DNA from: Harenicola maris | GTDB lineage: Bacteria; Pseudomonadota; Alphaproteobacteria; Rhodobacterales; Rhodobacteraceae | NCBI GenBank assembly: GCA_018524345.1 | Contig: JADQAZ010000001.1 | Span: forward strand, 1,550,001-1,614,000 | DNA: 64,000 nt | Direction of reading: 5' to 3' | In this document: in pieces, positions 28,901 through 35,939 of the stretch | How the letters are laid out: each line of letters begins with the position of its first letter | How positions within the stretch are numbered: position 1 is the first letter of the stretch | The notes under the pieces: generated by a model | Database searches by the model: none | What the model saw: only the letters and a program-made list of their open reading frames with translations | What the model was told of the DNA's origin: nothing | Translations under genes and position numbers: made by a program

Positions 28901-28978
28901 AGCGCGACGGGTGGTGCTGTATCCCGCGACCAAGGCGCGTGGGCTGAAAACTGAAATGGACGACTGAAAATGGGTCAT
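20000..28978 (-). CDS. Giant autotransporter adhesin (type Va)
   Basis: 2992 residues. A long signal region (about 1-48, with TTRRAAFLATTAATAIAVML and a cleavage-like PSRA/E) is followed by about 2600 residues of repetitive Asn/Thr/Gly/Asp-rich sequence. Many short N[NS]GT[LI] and VTN[NS]G turns are typical of a right-handed beta-helix. Part of it (positions 23525-24211) is made of four tandem units of 56-58 residues. The last 315 residues (from CGHGVWSRAQAG) are an autotransporter beta-barrel ending in Phe (GQIRLQF). Likely a surface adhesin or contact factor. It is divergent from vgrG and sits inside the T6SS locus; Cys are nearly absent from the passenger. Confidence 0.93.
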   Translation of the reverse strand: MTHFQSSISVFSPRALVAGYSTTRRAAFLATTAATAIAVMLAAGPSRAETISTIETLNGGGSVTAPGGHALVNNDPDNTVASGGSLLVLGGGVVDADTSGTGGEFIVEADSGGGTTLVQVDAGILNLTNDNVTIQQDAQIVVGDGVVPGAGLTTLGSITVDALSTGAGHGDLTIQDNASVTAGGGVSVNGVLLMGGGATLNGDLTVTGTTLGVDGLATIGGTVDGDLAANGFATVTTNGAVTGVDTVVVNGDSILNADHDITVEGAFLADTGTVINGADNVTIDASGFLLRGTVNGGSSGNPLSLTTTGAMQLLTGYNTTGEVDLTFGSLQTEILYSTDGDTDLSGNVEVVNSGEFSVDGAAVDGGGFDVNVVGASANLDVNENLTNLGDLVNSGTVDVAAGTTLQAETITHNAGQITVREGATLEGTGASINNNALTVVADGGSVVDATDINNNGAAAAGAGVIQFTGDGTLSAPVITNTGNIFSNNGDGGAAGTDVITITGATLNNGQGGTINVGADDQWNGVGTTVNNTGTGVAIADDATITVNVGSEFNVLDLNNNAFGVVTNSGTISIDGAQTLDNAANGTVTNNGSGTITAAIVNDGALTSTGTITGDFTNQGVGQAALQGTLTGSITNSGTDAVNTGNIVVTGALTGVTTVDNNAFGVLDITGASLTASGAVTNEGIVNVGDGGGEDLAALSITNESGGLITVADGSDLTSNGSIDNQGGSTLTIEGSSTLTVDNDDAGDENFINAGTINLNGAGATVNIDTGATDGTVTLQNNAGGVINVGQSGVTTATLTSTDQLTVTNSGALADINVGTGSTLTAFDVNNSSGATLDNDGTVNLDATQALNNGAGSFVNNTANGIINADVVNAGTLTSTNTINGDLNNTADGIANLEGTLAGSLTNGSAGGAATVNVTGGLGSVTTVDNNANADLNITGGNLVASGALTNAGTIDLGDGDGEIALVASVTNEDGGIINIADGSNLIVADGVDNQTGATINATGGTSITIESDSAGASTFENAGTLNVNDANSVLTLNTDAFTNALTLNNNAGGAIAVADGATLQDAAGDELTIVSQGVNAGATGDATIDVGAGGLLALHDIENNAFSVLTNAGTVTLDAGEILTNAVDAQVNSTGTINAQLDNDGVSNLAGAVNGNVNNNNTGDLDITDTLTITGALTNDGDGITDGLINVEEGTATVTVSIVNDGQIDVEDGGTLTSPSITNNATGDIDVLSGGTLASANEIDNDGDINNAGTITADVDNSLTLTSTGLITGTVTNTADLDLEGQGPTAGVDGTVNSSAGTFDVTGDLDVTGNVTNSGTSAMDLAANADLDVGGTFTQSSSVALTIDANESVTSDVVNVTSTVVNNGTLEADNGQLSIAGSGSVTGTGATIASANISNGGILSSTGAGTISATNVINSGTLTSTNSLTGNVLNTGTANLEGDVVAGNVTSSGSSFLTATNTLDIDGNLSIQDDATFDITAGSVTATGVVTQDSSVAITIDGGESLTGGSVVNNGSIINNGALASTTGNINNTSSLTGSGTINAAADLDNSGTIDVTNTIVAGNDVINSGTLTSTADVTATAGNVTNTNSLVTTGNVVAGTDVTNGAGDTLTAANVTAGTDVTNQGNLTASGDVIATAGAVTNNGTLDASTGDVVAGTNVVNGAGDTLNAINVTAFGDVTNNGTLTATGDVGSTGGGSVTNTGTLDVSTGNVVAGWDVINDVGATLTAIDVTALISVENDGVLSATGDVTATGAGVVNNGTLDASSGDVTAGFYVTNNAGATLMAVNVFAGDTIDNNGTLTATGDVTADDDRIDNSSGGILTANNVTAGGDIYNNGTINAAGEVTSGDTITNSGTLNAVGDVTATNEIVNSGTLNANTGATVTATEVDNSGTFTSTNLVNGDITNTGTLNLEGNVNGDVSSSDGTFTVTDSLTATGDVTNSGDSALDITTGMLMANGTFTQSSSVDIAVDAGESIVAGSVVNQTGIVNDGTLEAKTDGLTNEGEISGDGQVVVATALDNTGDIAAADVTAGGALTNTGDITATGAITTGSATTSGDLTATEITVNGALDASAGSAVTASNDLAVTQAITNAGDIVAGNDVTSGGAVSNTGSITSLGLTASGAVTNGAGGSVTADDVAASGAVTNDGTMDLADMLTSGGDLTNTGDLSIGGDASVDGMITNSGSLDSTGALAANGTIDNSGTLTSTSGGTISTVGGVDNTGTLTSTTQVSGNVRNSGTVNLEGIAGGTVRNSGSGDLNITGDLAIGNNLFNLGSAEMDVIGSTTVAGTFTHSSSEALEIAAGSSLMSGDITATSEISNSGTIGTTSGDFDVDADLDNSGTLVAAGDLNLDNGTTTNTGAITATTIVNNDTFVSAGSMDADFVNNGEFTLDDVTLLNGAGGAISSTLTGSFDNNGAFYSSGADLTGMTGNFDNRDGSFTTTGNTTISTTGAFQNQNSLVSALGTLNITASVLNNTNATFDVNNANVTGNFNNTNGTIDLNGDLTVTGNLENSGGTISAQNGDASDVLTVGSLSGGGTLLFDADLFDDPADDSDFLGSDQLIVLGDADGTIELAFDLPDGLLGNTNEPISVITVDGTDTLTFVSADGVENFGLPDNGAAPIIYTLDQSGNGASIVAQTNQAVGALSGNISLVQSLIGTVINRPSSPFVSGLAYDDDDNCGHGVWSRAQAGRAEATGRTSNGVSNLPATVTANFSGLQVGVDYGCFNNSSDTFDIAGGAVLGFNQGSIEQDVFGVSAADPTQLDTSNKTSTTEADFSQQFFGAYIAAAKGSLTGDLQLRFDQTEFTFTNTDVGGGNSLGLVNETVESNSTTVSASVAYSFPIDDNWTIVPTGGFGLTRVQTDTLSFRDTSGNVIGTLELEDHTTKILFAGATAAYTKIAEAGDSATNTFATATIYNDFSDARPSIYTDIAGGGSSAQLATENLGTFGELSIGVSYVKILDGQIGKGKQLNASVRADARFSDRIDALSVTGQIRLQF
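23525..24211 (-). repeat. Four tandem 56-58-residue repeats in the adhesin passenger
   Basis: Units begin at 24211, 24043, 23869 and 23698 on the minus strand (56, 58, 57 and 58 codons). Each follows the pattern TLD.STG.V.AG..V.N..G.TL.A..V.A...V.N.G.L.ATGDV. The DNA copies differ at many sites, so the repeats are old rather than recent slippage products. Confidence 0.8.
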
Positions 28979-29031
28979 TGGTATCTAAATCCTCTGAACG
29001 GGGAATTTTATCAAAAATTCTCACTTACGTG

Positions 29032-29060
29032 TTTGTATCGCTCAGCAGAAACCCGCTCAA
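29032..29060 (-). promoter_or_regulatory. Candidate promoter of the autotransporter gene
   Basis: On the minus strand TTGAGC (29060-29055) and TACAAA (29037-29032) are 17 bases apart, each matching 4 of 6. They lie 54 bases before the ATG at 28978, in the 383-base divergent gap with vgrG (28979-29361). I see no gene in that gap. Confidence 0.4.
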
Positions 29061-29116
29061 CTTAAATTTAACCCTGCCTTCGTATCACCGCATTTATGGC
29101 AGCAATCGCGTTAATC

Positions 29117-29138
29117 TTTGTTGCCAGCCCGCAACAAA
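29117..29138. promoter_or_regulatory. Inverted repeat in the adhesin-vgrG divergent region
   Basis: TTTGTTGC (29117-29124) and GCAACAAA (29131-29138) are perfect complements around CAGCCC. The position midway between two divergent genes suits a binding site for a shared regulator. Confidence 0.4.
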
Positions 29139-29361
29139 TCTATGGGAACGCTGCGGATTTTACACAAAATATGGGAATTGATTCGGATTTTTCGCCCCGA
29201 ATCCGCGGCCGGCCCAGCGTGAAAATGCAGTCAATCCGCCCCCGCCCCTTGCGCCAAAGCCCAAGCAGTGCCTATGTTGGGGTTACGTATTTTAAAAAAG
29301 TTCCTTCCAGGCCTGCAGCGATATTTCCGCCAGGCTACAACATATCAAGAGAGATCGCGTT

Positions 29362-31383
29362 ATGGCCCTTAGTCAAGACCAGCGCCTAGGGAAGCTCCAC
29401 TCCCCAATGGATTCAAGTGAGCTCGTGCTCATGCGTTTCAACGGTATGGACGGCGTCAATCAGAACTTTGAATATCAGGTTGAGGCCCTCAGCGACGACA
29501 CCGATATCAACCTCGATGCCCTCATAGGCCACCACATGACTGTGGAGCTGACAGGCCGCCACCAGGAGCCCATCTATTACGATGGGATCGTGGTAGAGGC
29601 CGCTTGGGCGGACGATGGCGACAGCGGTCATTACTACCGTTTTACCCTGCGCCCGTGGTTCTGGCTGATGTCGCGCCGACGGAACAACAAAATCTGGCAG
29701 AACAAGTCCTTTGAACAGATCGCACAGGATGTCTGCGGCTCCTTCAATGGTGACAGCGCCTCGAGCCTGAATGTCAGCGGGCTCAGCGGCCAACTGGCCA
29801 CGGAACCCCATGAATACATTGTGCAATATGGCGAAAGCGACATGCACTTTCTGTGCCGCCTGGCCGAGCGTTTCGGGGTAAATTACTACTTCAAACACAG
29901 CCAAGGCCAGCATGAGTTGTGCCTTGTCGACATGAACGACAACTTCCCCAAAATCCCCGGCGGATCGCGGGAATACATCGCCAATGGCGGCGATTTCAAC
30001 GCCGAGGAAGAGCATTTTTCCGATTGGAGCCCGGGCCGCCGCCTGACAACAGGCGTGATTGCGACCACGGATTACAACTTCAAGACCCCCTCCGCCGGCA
30101 TGAACGCCACGAGCATCGGGGACGCCGAATACGGCAATGCACAGATCGAAAGCTACGATTATCCCGGCGGCCACCTTGACCAGAACGGCGGCACGCGGAT
30201 CTCTCAACTGCGCATCGAGCAAGAGCGCGCCCGCGACAAGTATCACACCGCCACCGGCACCACGATCACCCTCTCCTCCGGTATGGTGGTCGAGCTGACG
30301 GGGGACGACCACGAGGGCGATGTCGAGGGCAAAGACTACATTTGTATCAAGGCCTTGCACTCCTATTCCGACGGTGGCTACCGCTCTGGCGGCAATACCG
30401 AGGGCAACTTTCGCGGGTCCTATGAGTTCGCGCCGATGGATGTCCCCTTTGCCCCCGAGCGCAAAACCTACGAGACCCGCATGTCCGGCCCGCAAACGGC
30501 CCTTGTCGTCGGCCCTGCAGGCGAGGAAATTCACGTCGATCAATACGGCCGCATCAAGGTGCAGTTCTACTGGGACCGTCTGGGTAGCCGCGACGAAAAC
30601 TCCTCCATGTGGGTGCGCTGCGCCCAGATGTGGGCGGGGGCCCAGTGGGGCGCCCTCTTCACCCCGCGCATCGGGATGGAGGTTGTCGTCGAATTCCTTG
30701 AGGGCGACCCAAACCAGCCCCTTATCGTCGGCTGTGTCTACAACGCCGAAAACATGCCCCCTTACCCGCAACCCGGTGACAAGAACTGGAACGGCATCAA
30801 ATCTAACACCACCAAGGGCGGTGGCGGGTATAACGAGCTGGTGTTCAACGACACCAAGGGCGAAGAGCTGTTCCGCCAGCACGCCCAGTTCGACATGGAA
30901 ACCAAGGTGCTCAACGACGAGCGCCGCCATGTACTCAAGAACCGCAACACCAATATCGACGTGAACGAAACCCGCATTGTCGGCCAGGACGAGGCTCATA
31001 CAATCAAGCGCGACAGCACCTATACGGTCGAGCGGGACGAAACCACCGTCACCAAACGCGACCACAGCGGCGAAGTGGGCCGCAACCAGACCCTTGATGT
31101 CGCGGAGAACCAGACCGAAACGGTTGGCAGCAACCGCGAGGTTTCCATCGGCTCCAACGATACGCTCGATGTGGGCAATACGCTGGAGATCGAAGCGGGG
31201 TCAAAGATCAAGCTGAAGGTGGGCGGCAGTTCCATCGAAATGGACAGCACCTCAATCACCATCAAATCCCTCAACATCAAGATCGACGCCGGTGCCAAAC
31301 TCGACACCAACGGCGGCGGGCTTGTCTCGCACAAGGCGGGCGGGGTGATGACGGTGAAGGGTGCTCTCGTGAAAATAAACTAA
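29362..31383 (+). CDS. vgrG: T6SS spike protein VgrG (TssI)
   Basis: 673 residues, a standard-length VgrG without a large catalytic extension. The N-terminal gp27-like part contains LMRFNGMDGVNQNFEYQVEA and the gp5-like OB part contains DQYGRIKVQFYWDR and MWVRCAQMWAG. The C-terminal beta-helix has the Asp/Asn/Glu-rich repeats (TLDVAENQTETVGSNREV) that end in a smooth tip. Forms the trimeric spike on the Hcp tube. No PAAR or effector domain is fused, so cargo must bind by other means. First gene of the plus-strand half of the T6SS locus. Confidence 0.97.
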   Translation: MALSQDQRLGKLHSPMDSSELVLMRFNGMDGVNQNFEYQVEALSDDTDINLDALIGHHMTVELTGRHQEPIYYDGIVVEAAWADDGDSGHYYRFTLRPWFWLMSRRRNNKIWQNKSFEQIAQDVCGSFNGDSASSLNVSGLSGQLATEPHEYIVQYGESDMHFLCRLAERFGVNYYFKHSQGQHELCLVDMNDNFPKIPGGSREYIANGGDFNAEEEHFSDWSPGRRLTTGVIATTDYNFKTPSAGMNATSIGDAEYGNAQIESYDYPGGHLDQNGGTRISQLRIEQERARDKYHTATGTTITLSSGMVVELTGDDHEGDVEGKDYICIKALHSYSDGGYRSGGNTEGNFRGSYEFAPMDVPFAPERKTYETRMSGPQTALVVGPAGEEIHVDQYGRIKVQFYWDRLGSRDENSSMWVRCAQMWAGAQWGALFTPRIGMEVVVEFLEGDPNQPLIVGCVYNAENMPPYPQPGDKNWNGIKSNTTKGGGGYNELVFNDTKGEELFRQHAQFDMETKVLNDERRHVLKNRNTNIDVNETRIVGQDEAHTIKRDSTYTVERDETTVTKRDHSGEVGRNQTLDVAENQTETVGSNREVSIGSNDTLDVGNTLEIEAGSKIKLKVGGSSIEMDSTSITIKSLNIKIDAGAKLDTNGGGLVSHKAGGVMTVKGALVKIN

Positions 31384-31386
31384 AAT

Positions 31387-31413
31387 CCGATGCACGCTTT
31401 TGCGTGAAATCGG
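31387..31413 (+). other. Imperfect hairpin after vgrG
   Basis: CCGAT+CACGC (31387-31397) pairs with GCGTG+ATCGG (31402-31413) with a small internal bulge and a TTTT loop, followed by TTGTTAT. It may weaken transcription into the next gene. A second small stem, CGCCGG-ATAA-CCGGCG, lies at 31499-31514. Confidence 0.4.
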
Positions 31414-31546
31414 TTGTTATAGTAACGTTGCGTAAGGGCTCTATTCAAAAAACGGGCCACACCGGGAAAACCGGACAACAAACAGGGACACGGGACAGCG
31501 CCGGATAACCGGCGTATCCTGTAACAGAAGACAAAGGGGCACGCCC

Positions 31547-32134
31547 GTGGGGGACGTAGCTGAAACATCAAAAAAAGTGACTGAACGCAAGAACTTGCGC
31601 TTCGAAGTTGCGGCAGAACTTTACAAAGCCATTCCGGAGGTCGAGGAGGATATCACCGCAAGGCCGGTGAACCACACCTCCATCGAATTCATCGAGGCAC
31701 TGGCCGAGGGGCAAACCCCCGAGGAGGCGATCACCTTTTGCGCCTATATCCTGCCGCGCCGCTTCTCTGTGTGGTGGGGGCATGAATGTCTTAAACGGAT
31801 CAGCGACGTGCTGGAGGAGACCGACCTCGAGATGCTCGCCCTCGCGGCGAAATGGGTTTCCGACCCCGAGGAACACTCCCGCTACGAGGCGCTTGATCGC
31901 GGCATGGAGGCCAAGGTGCATACCCCCGGCGTCTGGATCGCGCTTGGTGCGGGCTGGTCCAGCGGCTCGATGGTGGGCCCCGATATGCCCTCGGTCCCTC
32001 CCCCGCCCTTCCTGACGGCGCGCGCAGTCAATGCCGGTATTCTTGGCGCTTTGGCGCGGATCACACTGGCCGAGCGCCCCGAACACCTCCAACGCTTTGT
32101 TCGCATGGCGAAAATGCTGACAGAGACAGAGTAG
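31547..32134 (+). CDS. Conserved T6SS-linked protein of unknown function
   Basis: 195 residues from GTG 31547, preceded by AAAGGGG. There is no signal peptide or membrane helix. It reads as a mostly helical cytoplasmic protein with a paired Trp (SVWWGHECL) and WIALGAGWSSGSMVGPDMP near the C-terminus. From memory it resembles proteins now labelled DUF6931 that sit beside T6SS genes; I could not verify this. It lies directly after vgrG and before tagH, so it could be a VgrG-linked chaperone or structural accessory. It is not one of the known adaptor types (DUF1795, DUF2169, DUF4123) as far as I can tell. Confidence 0.75.
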   Translation: MGDVAETSKKVTERKNLRFEVAAELYKAIPEVEEDITARPVNHTSIEFIEALAEGQTPEEAITFCAYILPRRFSVWWGHECLKRISDVLEETDLEMLALAAKWVSDPEEHSRYEALDRGMEAKVHTPGVWIALGAGWSSGSMVGPDMPSVPPPPFLTARAVNAGILGALARITLAERPEHLQRFVRMAKMLTETE

Positions 32135-32271
32135 CATCACGCCGCCGCTCCCATATAGGCAGGGGTTGCATCACCGCCCCCAACAGTCATATTTGACACT
32201 CGTATTTGAATCCCCCTGTCCGGCCGGTTTTCGCGGGCCATATAGGGCGCCTTAGAAAGCGTTTTGTTGCC

Positions 32272-33744
32272 ATGACACTCACCCTTCGGATCGACAATTT
32301 CAATCACCTGCCCGATGGTGGCCCGGTTGAATATAGTGTGACCAATCAAGGGTTTGAGTTCGGACGCGACCCCGGCATGGATTGGACCCTGCCCGACCCG
32401 AACCGCTTTGTGTCCTCCTGCCATGGTGAAATTCGCTTTGAGAACGGCGGTTATGTTCTGGTCGATGTCTCGACCAACGGCACCTTTGTGAATGGCTCCT
32501 CGAGCCGGGTCAAAAGCCCCTATCAGCTGCAGGACGGCGACCGTTTGCAGGTGGGTCACTATCTGGTTCTGGTTTCCACCTCCGATGGTGCGGCGGCGGC
32601 GCCCGGCGGGTTCTCCTCCGCGCCAGCAGATCCACCCCCTTCGGGCGGCGGCGGGGATATCTGGTCCCTCGGCGGCGCCGCTCCGGCCTCTTCGGCCTCG
32701 GACTTTGACCCGACCCCGCGCGGCGAACGGCTGAGCGATTTTGGCGATCAACACATTGGTCTGCCCGAATTTGGCGGTGGTACACCGCCCCCTCCCGGCG
32801 CGGGCGCACCGCCCCCGGCAAGCTCCGCGGCGGACAGCGGCTCGCCCTTTGACGCACCGGCGGAACCACCCGCCGCGACACCGCCCGCCGCAAGCGTGGA
32901 GGAATCCGCCTCTCCATTTGATCCCCCCGCACCGGTGGAGCCGCCGCAGGCACCGCCAGTGGCCCAAGCGCCCGCTGCACCAGAGGAATCCGCCTCTCCC
33001 TTTGATCCGCCTTCGGCCGCCCCGACACCGCCGCCCCAGCAGGCGGCCCCGCCTGCTGCTCCCCCTCCGGCCGCCCCCACAGCCCCGCAGAGCGAGGCTT
33101 TCCCTCCCCCGCCCCCGCTGGAGCAAACACCACGCCTGCCCGACACACCGCCGCCCAAGACCGGCGCGACAACCGACGCCTCCGCCTTCCTGCGCGCGAT
33201 CTGCGCCGGTGCCGGCATGCCGGAAACCGCCCTTGATGGGGCGGACGCCGGCGTGGTTGCCAATGAAATCGGCAAGGCCCTGCGCGTCACGGTAACGGAA
33301 CTGGCCGGCCTTCTGCGCGCCCGCGCTGCGGCCAAACAGATGGTCAAATCCGGCTCGCGCACCATGCTGGGCCGCGAAATGAACAACCCGCTGAAATTCA
33401 TCCCGACGATGGAGGAAGCCCTGGAGGTCATGTTCTCCGAGGGGCGCCCCGGCTACATGCGCGGCGCCGAGGCGGTGCAAAGCTCTTTCGACGATATCAA
33501 GCGGCACCAATATGCCATGCACGCCGCCCTGCAGCCCGCCATTGGCAAATTACTGCAAGACCTCTCCCCTCAAGCCATCGAGGAAAAGGTCGAGGGCGGG
33601 CGTTTCTCCTCCAAAAGCTCAAAGGCTTGGGAGATTTTCGTCGAACGCTGGGATGCCAAGACTCACCCCTATGACAACGGCATGCTTGACGTCTTCCTCG
33701 CCTACTTTGCCGAGGCCTATGACGATGTGATCGAGCAAAGCTGA
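32272..33744 (+). CDS. tagH: T6SS FHA-domain protein TagH (Fha)
   Basis: 490 residues from ATG 32272; an upstream TTG at 32206 would add 22 unlikely residues. The FHA domain (about 5-100) keeps FEFGRDP (Arg32), SSCHGEI (Ser48-His51) and STNGTFVNG (Asn69), which bind phosphothreonine. A Pro/Ala-rich linker (110-310) holds three SPF motifs (191, 214, 242). The C-terminal domain (about 320-490, with NPLKFIPTMEEALEVMF and FSSKSSKAWEIFVERWD) is the TagH-specific part. In other systems Fha binds phosphorylated TssL or itself and starts assembly. Confidence 0.94.
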   Translation: MTLTLRIDNFNHLPDGGPVEYSVTNQGFEFGRDPGMDWTLPDPNRFVSSCHGEIRFENGGYVLVDVSTNGTFVNGSSSRVKSPYQLQDGDRLQVGHYLVLVSTSDGAAAAPGGFSSAPADPPPSGGGGDIWSLGGAAPASSASDFDPTPRGERLSDFGDQHIGLPEFGGGTPPPPGAGAPPPASSAADSGSPFDAPAEPPAATPPAASVEESASPFDPPAPVEPPQAPPVAQAPAAPEESASPFDPPSAAPTPPPQQAAPPAAPPPAAPTAPQSEAFPPPPPLEQTPRLPDTPPPKTGATTDASAFLRAICAGAGMPETALDGADAGVVANEIGKALRVTVTELAGLLRARAAAKQMVKSGSRTMLGREMNNPLKFIPTMEEALEVMFSEGRPGYMRGAEAVQSSFDDIKRHQYAMHAALQPAIGKLLQDLSPQAIEEKVEGGRFSSKSSKAWEIFVERWDAKTHPYDNGMLDVFLAYFAEAYDDVIEQS

Positions 33745-33755
33745 ACAATTTCGCT

Positions 33756-33778
33756 TGCGGGCACGGATTGTGCCCGCA
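33756..33778 (+). other. Strong hairpin without T-run after tagH
   Basis: TGCGGGCAC (33756-33764) pairs perfectly with GTGCCCGCA (33770-33778) over a 5-base loop. No T-run follows. It could be a terminator needing Rho or a stabilising 3' end. Confidence 0.5.
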
Positions 33779-33899
33779 GATGCGGCAAATAAGGGGAATT
33801 CGCACCGTAAGAGCTGCGTAAAACTTTGTCCAAATCTTGACACTCGGCAGCTTGACGCCTATCTTGAGTGTAGATTTTTAAAACACACGGTGATTGAAA

Positions 33900-34409
33900 A
33901 TGCGCACTCTTATCCTCTCTTCCGCTCTTGTCGTCGCCACCGCATTTGGTGCTCAGGCGGATCAGCCTTACTCCTCCAGCGATGTTGCCAATTTCCTCGT
34001 CGACTCTGTTGATTTGGGCCTGAACCGCGGCATCTGCATCGGCACCGCCGAAGAATGCGCCCCCAAGAAACCCAAAGGCATGGACATGCGCATCAGCTTC
34101 GAGCTCGACAGCGCGGACCTGACCGAAGAGGCCAAAGAATCCCTTGCCGTTGTTGCACAGGCCTTTGAAGACGAGCGTCTGAAGAAAGCCAAATTCGTGG
34201 TTGAGGGTCACACCGATGCCCGCGGCACCGAAACCTACAATGGCAACCTCTCCGAGGCGCGCGCCGCTTCCGTTAAATCCTACCTGATGGATCTTGGCGT
34301 GACAGAGGATCGTCTGACGGCCCTTGGCCTTGGCGAGTCCCAGCCGCGCACTGACGACGCAATGGACCCTGAAAATCGCCGCGTCGAACTTCGGATCGAC
34401 ATGCAGTAA
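33900..34409 (+). CDS. OmpA-family peptidoglycan-binding protein
   Basis: 169 residues from ATG 33900. A signal peptide (1-20, ending GAQA/D) is followed by a short Cys-pair region (CIGTAEEC) and one OmpA C-terminal domain (about 60-169) with FVVEGHTDARGTETYN, LSEARAASVKSYL and ENRRVELRI. It lacks a lipobox and a beta-barrel, so it is probably a free periplasmic protein that binds peptidoglycan. It lies among the T6SS genes and has its own strong terminator. It may help anchor the complex where TssJ is missing; that role is inference. Confidence 0.88.
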   Translation: MRTLILSSALVVATAFGAQADQPYSSSDVANFLVDSVDLGLNRGICIGTAEECAPKKPKGMDMRISFELDSADLTEEAKESLAVVAQAFEDERLKKAKFVVEGHTDARGTETYNGNLSEARAASVKSYLMDLGVTEDRLTALGLGESQPRTDDAMDPENRRVELRIDMQ

Positions 34410-34436
34410 TCCGGGTTTTGCACCCCAAGCTTTTCA

Positions 34437-34473
34437 ATGCCGTCCCTTGCATTCGGGGCGGCATTTCTTTTTT
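34437..34473 (+). terminator. Rho-independent terminator
   Basis: ATGCCGTCCC (34437-34446) pairs with GGGGCGGCAT (34455-34464) with one G-U pair over an 8-base loop, followed by TTCTTTTTT. It ends the transcript of the OmpA-family gene before tssA. Confidence 0.85.
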
Positions 34474-34505
34474 GTGATCCCCACACAAGATGATTTGGAA
34501 ACACT

Positions 34506-35819
34506 ATGCGTTACGATGCCCTGCTAGAGCCCATTTCCGAGGACGATCCCTGCGGGCCCGACCTGAGCGCCACCTATGACGAGGACTTTGAACTTTACTA
34601 TTTCGAAGCCATCGAAAAGGTCCCGACCCGCTTTGTCGTGAACTCAGACACGGGCGAGGTGTTTGACCGCAAAAGCATCGACATCAAGGCCGAGGTCAAA
34701 ACCATCGGCAAGCTTTTGGAACGCAGTCGCGATTTGCGCCTGCTCTCCCTTGAGGCACAGTTTCAGGCCCTCAGCGGCACCATGGGCGGCTTCTCCGAAT
34801 GCCTGCAAATCATGGCCGCCTTGATGGAGAAATACTGGATCGAGGTGAACCCAAAGATCGAGGGCGGCGATGCCTCCGAACGGCGCACACAGCTTGAGCT
34901 TCTGGACGAACTGTCCTCCGTCATCATGCCGATCGAACATATGCCCCTGTTCCGTGACCGGCGCATCGACACCGTCACCTACCGCGACTACCAAATCGCA
35001 ACCGGCGCCAAAGATCCCCGCGCCAACGAGACTCCCGGCGATGCCGGCGCGATCAGCGTCGCCCTGCAAAGCGCCGATAATGCAGAGGCTGTCGACAAGC
35101 TTTATGCCGATCTGACCGGCGCGACCACGGCGATTGAAAGCATCATCAACGCCTGCCGCCTTGCGGATTCCGCCGCCTTTTCCCCCGGCATGGACAACCT
35201 CAAGTCCCTGCTGACGGAGATGACCAAATTCGTGGCCGATGCCCGCCCCGATCTCGCCGGTGACGGCGCAGCGGAAGAGGGCGAAGGCACGGCCGAAGAA
35301 GGCGCAGACGGCGCACCCTCGGGCGCCGCCCCCTCCACCCCTGCCCTGACCGGCGCGATCAAATCCCACACAGAGGCGCGCGCGGCTCTTTTGGCCGTTG
35401 AGCATTATTTCCTGCGCTTTGAACCCTCCGCCCCCGCCCTCATTCTGGTGCGTCAGGCGCAGGAGCTGATCGGCAAACCCCTGACGGAAGCCCTCGATGT
35501 TCTGCTCCCCGGCATGAGCGAAAACGCCCGGATCGACTTCGGTTCCGAATCCGGCTTCCTGATGGACGTGAATCGCATGCGGATTCTGGCAGGCGCCCAG
35601 AGCGAAGAATCATCCGATGCCCCCTACGGCCCTATCGAACCGATGGAGGCAGAAACCCGCGATCAGGCCTCCGGCCTCATTTCTGCAGTCGAAAGTTTCT
35701 TTCGCCAAACCGAGCCATCCAGCCCGGTGCCCATCCTTCTTTTCAAGGCTAAGACCTACATGAATAGGGATTTTTCCGCGATCATCAGCGACCTGTTTCA
35801 ACATATTGAAAACCCATAG
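34506..35819 (+). CDS. tssA: T6SS protein TssA (ImpA)
   Basis: 437 residues. The N-terminal ImpA_N region (about 5-190) contains EPISEDDPCGPDLSATYDEDF, and the LEPISEDDPCG motif is the family signature. A linker rich in Ala/Gly/Glu (about 250-280) precedes a C-terminal helical region with PSSPVPILLFKAKTYMNRDFSAII. TssA coordinates assembly of tube and sheath at the baseplate. Starts a new transcript after the terminator at 34437-34473. Confidence 0.94.
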   Translation: MRYDALLEPISEDDPCGPDLSATYDEDFELYYFEAIEKVPTRFVVNSDTGEVFDRKSIDIKAEVKTIGKLLERSRDLRLLSLEAQFQALSGTMGGFSECLQIMAALMEKYWIEVNPKIEGGDASERRTQLELLDELSSVIMPIEHMPLFRDRRIDTVTYRDYQIATGAKDPRANETPGDAGAISVALQSADNAEAVDKLYADLTGATTAIESIINACRLADSAAFSPGMDNLKSLLTEMTKFVADARPDLAGDGAAEEGEGTAEEGADGAPSGAAPSTPALTGAIKSHTEARAALLAVEHYFLRFEPSAPALILVRQAQELIGKPLTEALDVLLPGMSENARIDFGSESGFLMDVNRMRILAGAQSEESSDAPYGPIEPMEAETRDQASGLISAVESFFRQTEPSSPVPILLFKAKTYMNRDFSAIISDLFQHIENP

Positions 35820-35884
35820 GAAAAAAAATTTTCACGAAGGGGTTACGCTGGGGCAAACAGTCCCTATGTAGAGAGTATAAAGAT

Positions 35885-35914
35885 TTGACAAAGCGCTCGT
35901 ATTAGGGCTTGATT
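35885..35914 (+). promoter_or_regulatory. Candidate promoter before tssB
   Basis: A perfect TTGACA (35885-35890) is followed after 18 bases by a poor -10 (TTGATT). It lies about 50 bases before tssB, whose ATG is preceded by AGGGAGA. Sheath and tube genes may start here. Confidence 0.35.
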
Positions 35915-35939
35915 ACCAAGGTATTAGGGAGAATTTCAG

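Noticed and set aside
29413-31065. Minus-strand open frame of 550 codons opposite vgrG
   Set aside because: VgrG is full length and conserved; the antisense frame is a composition effect.
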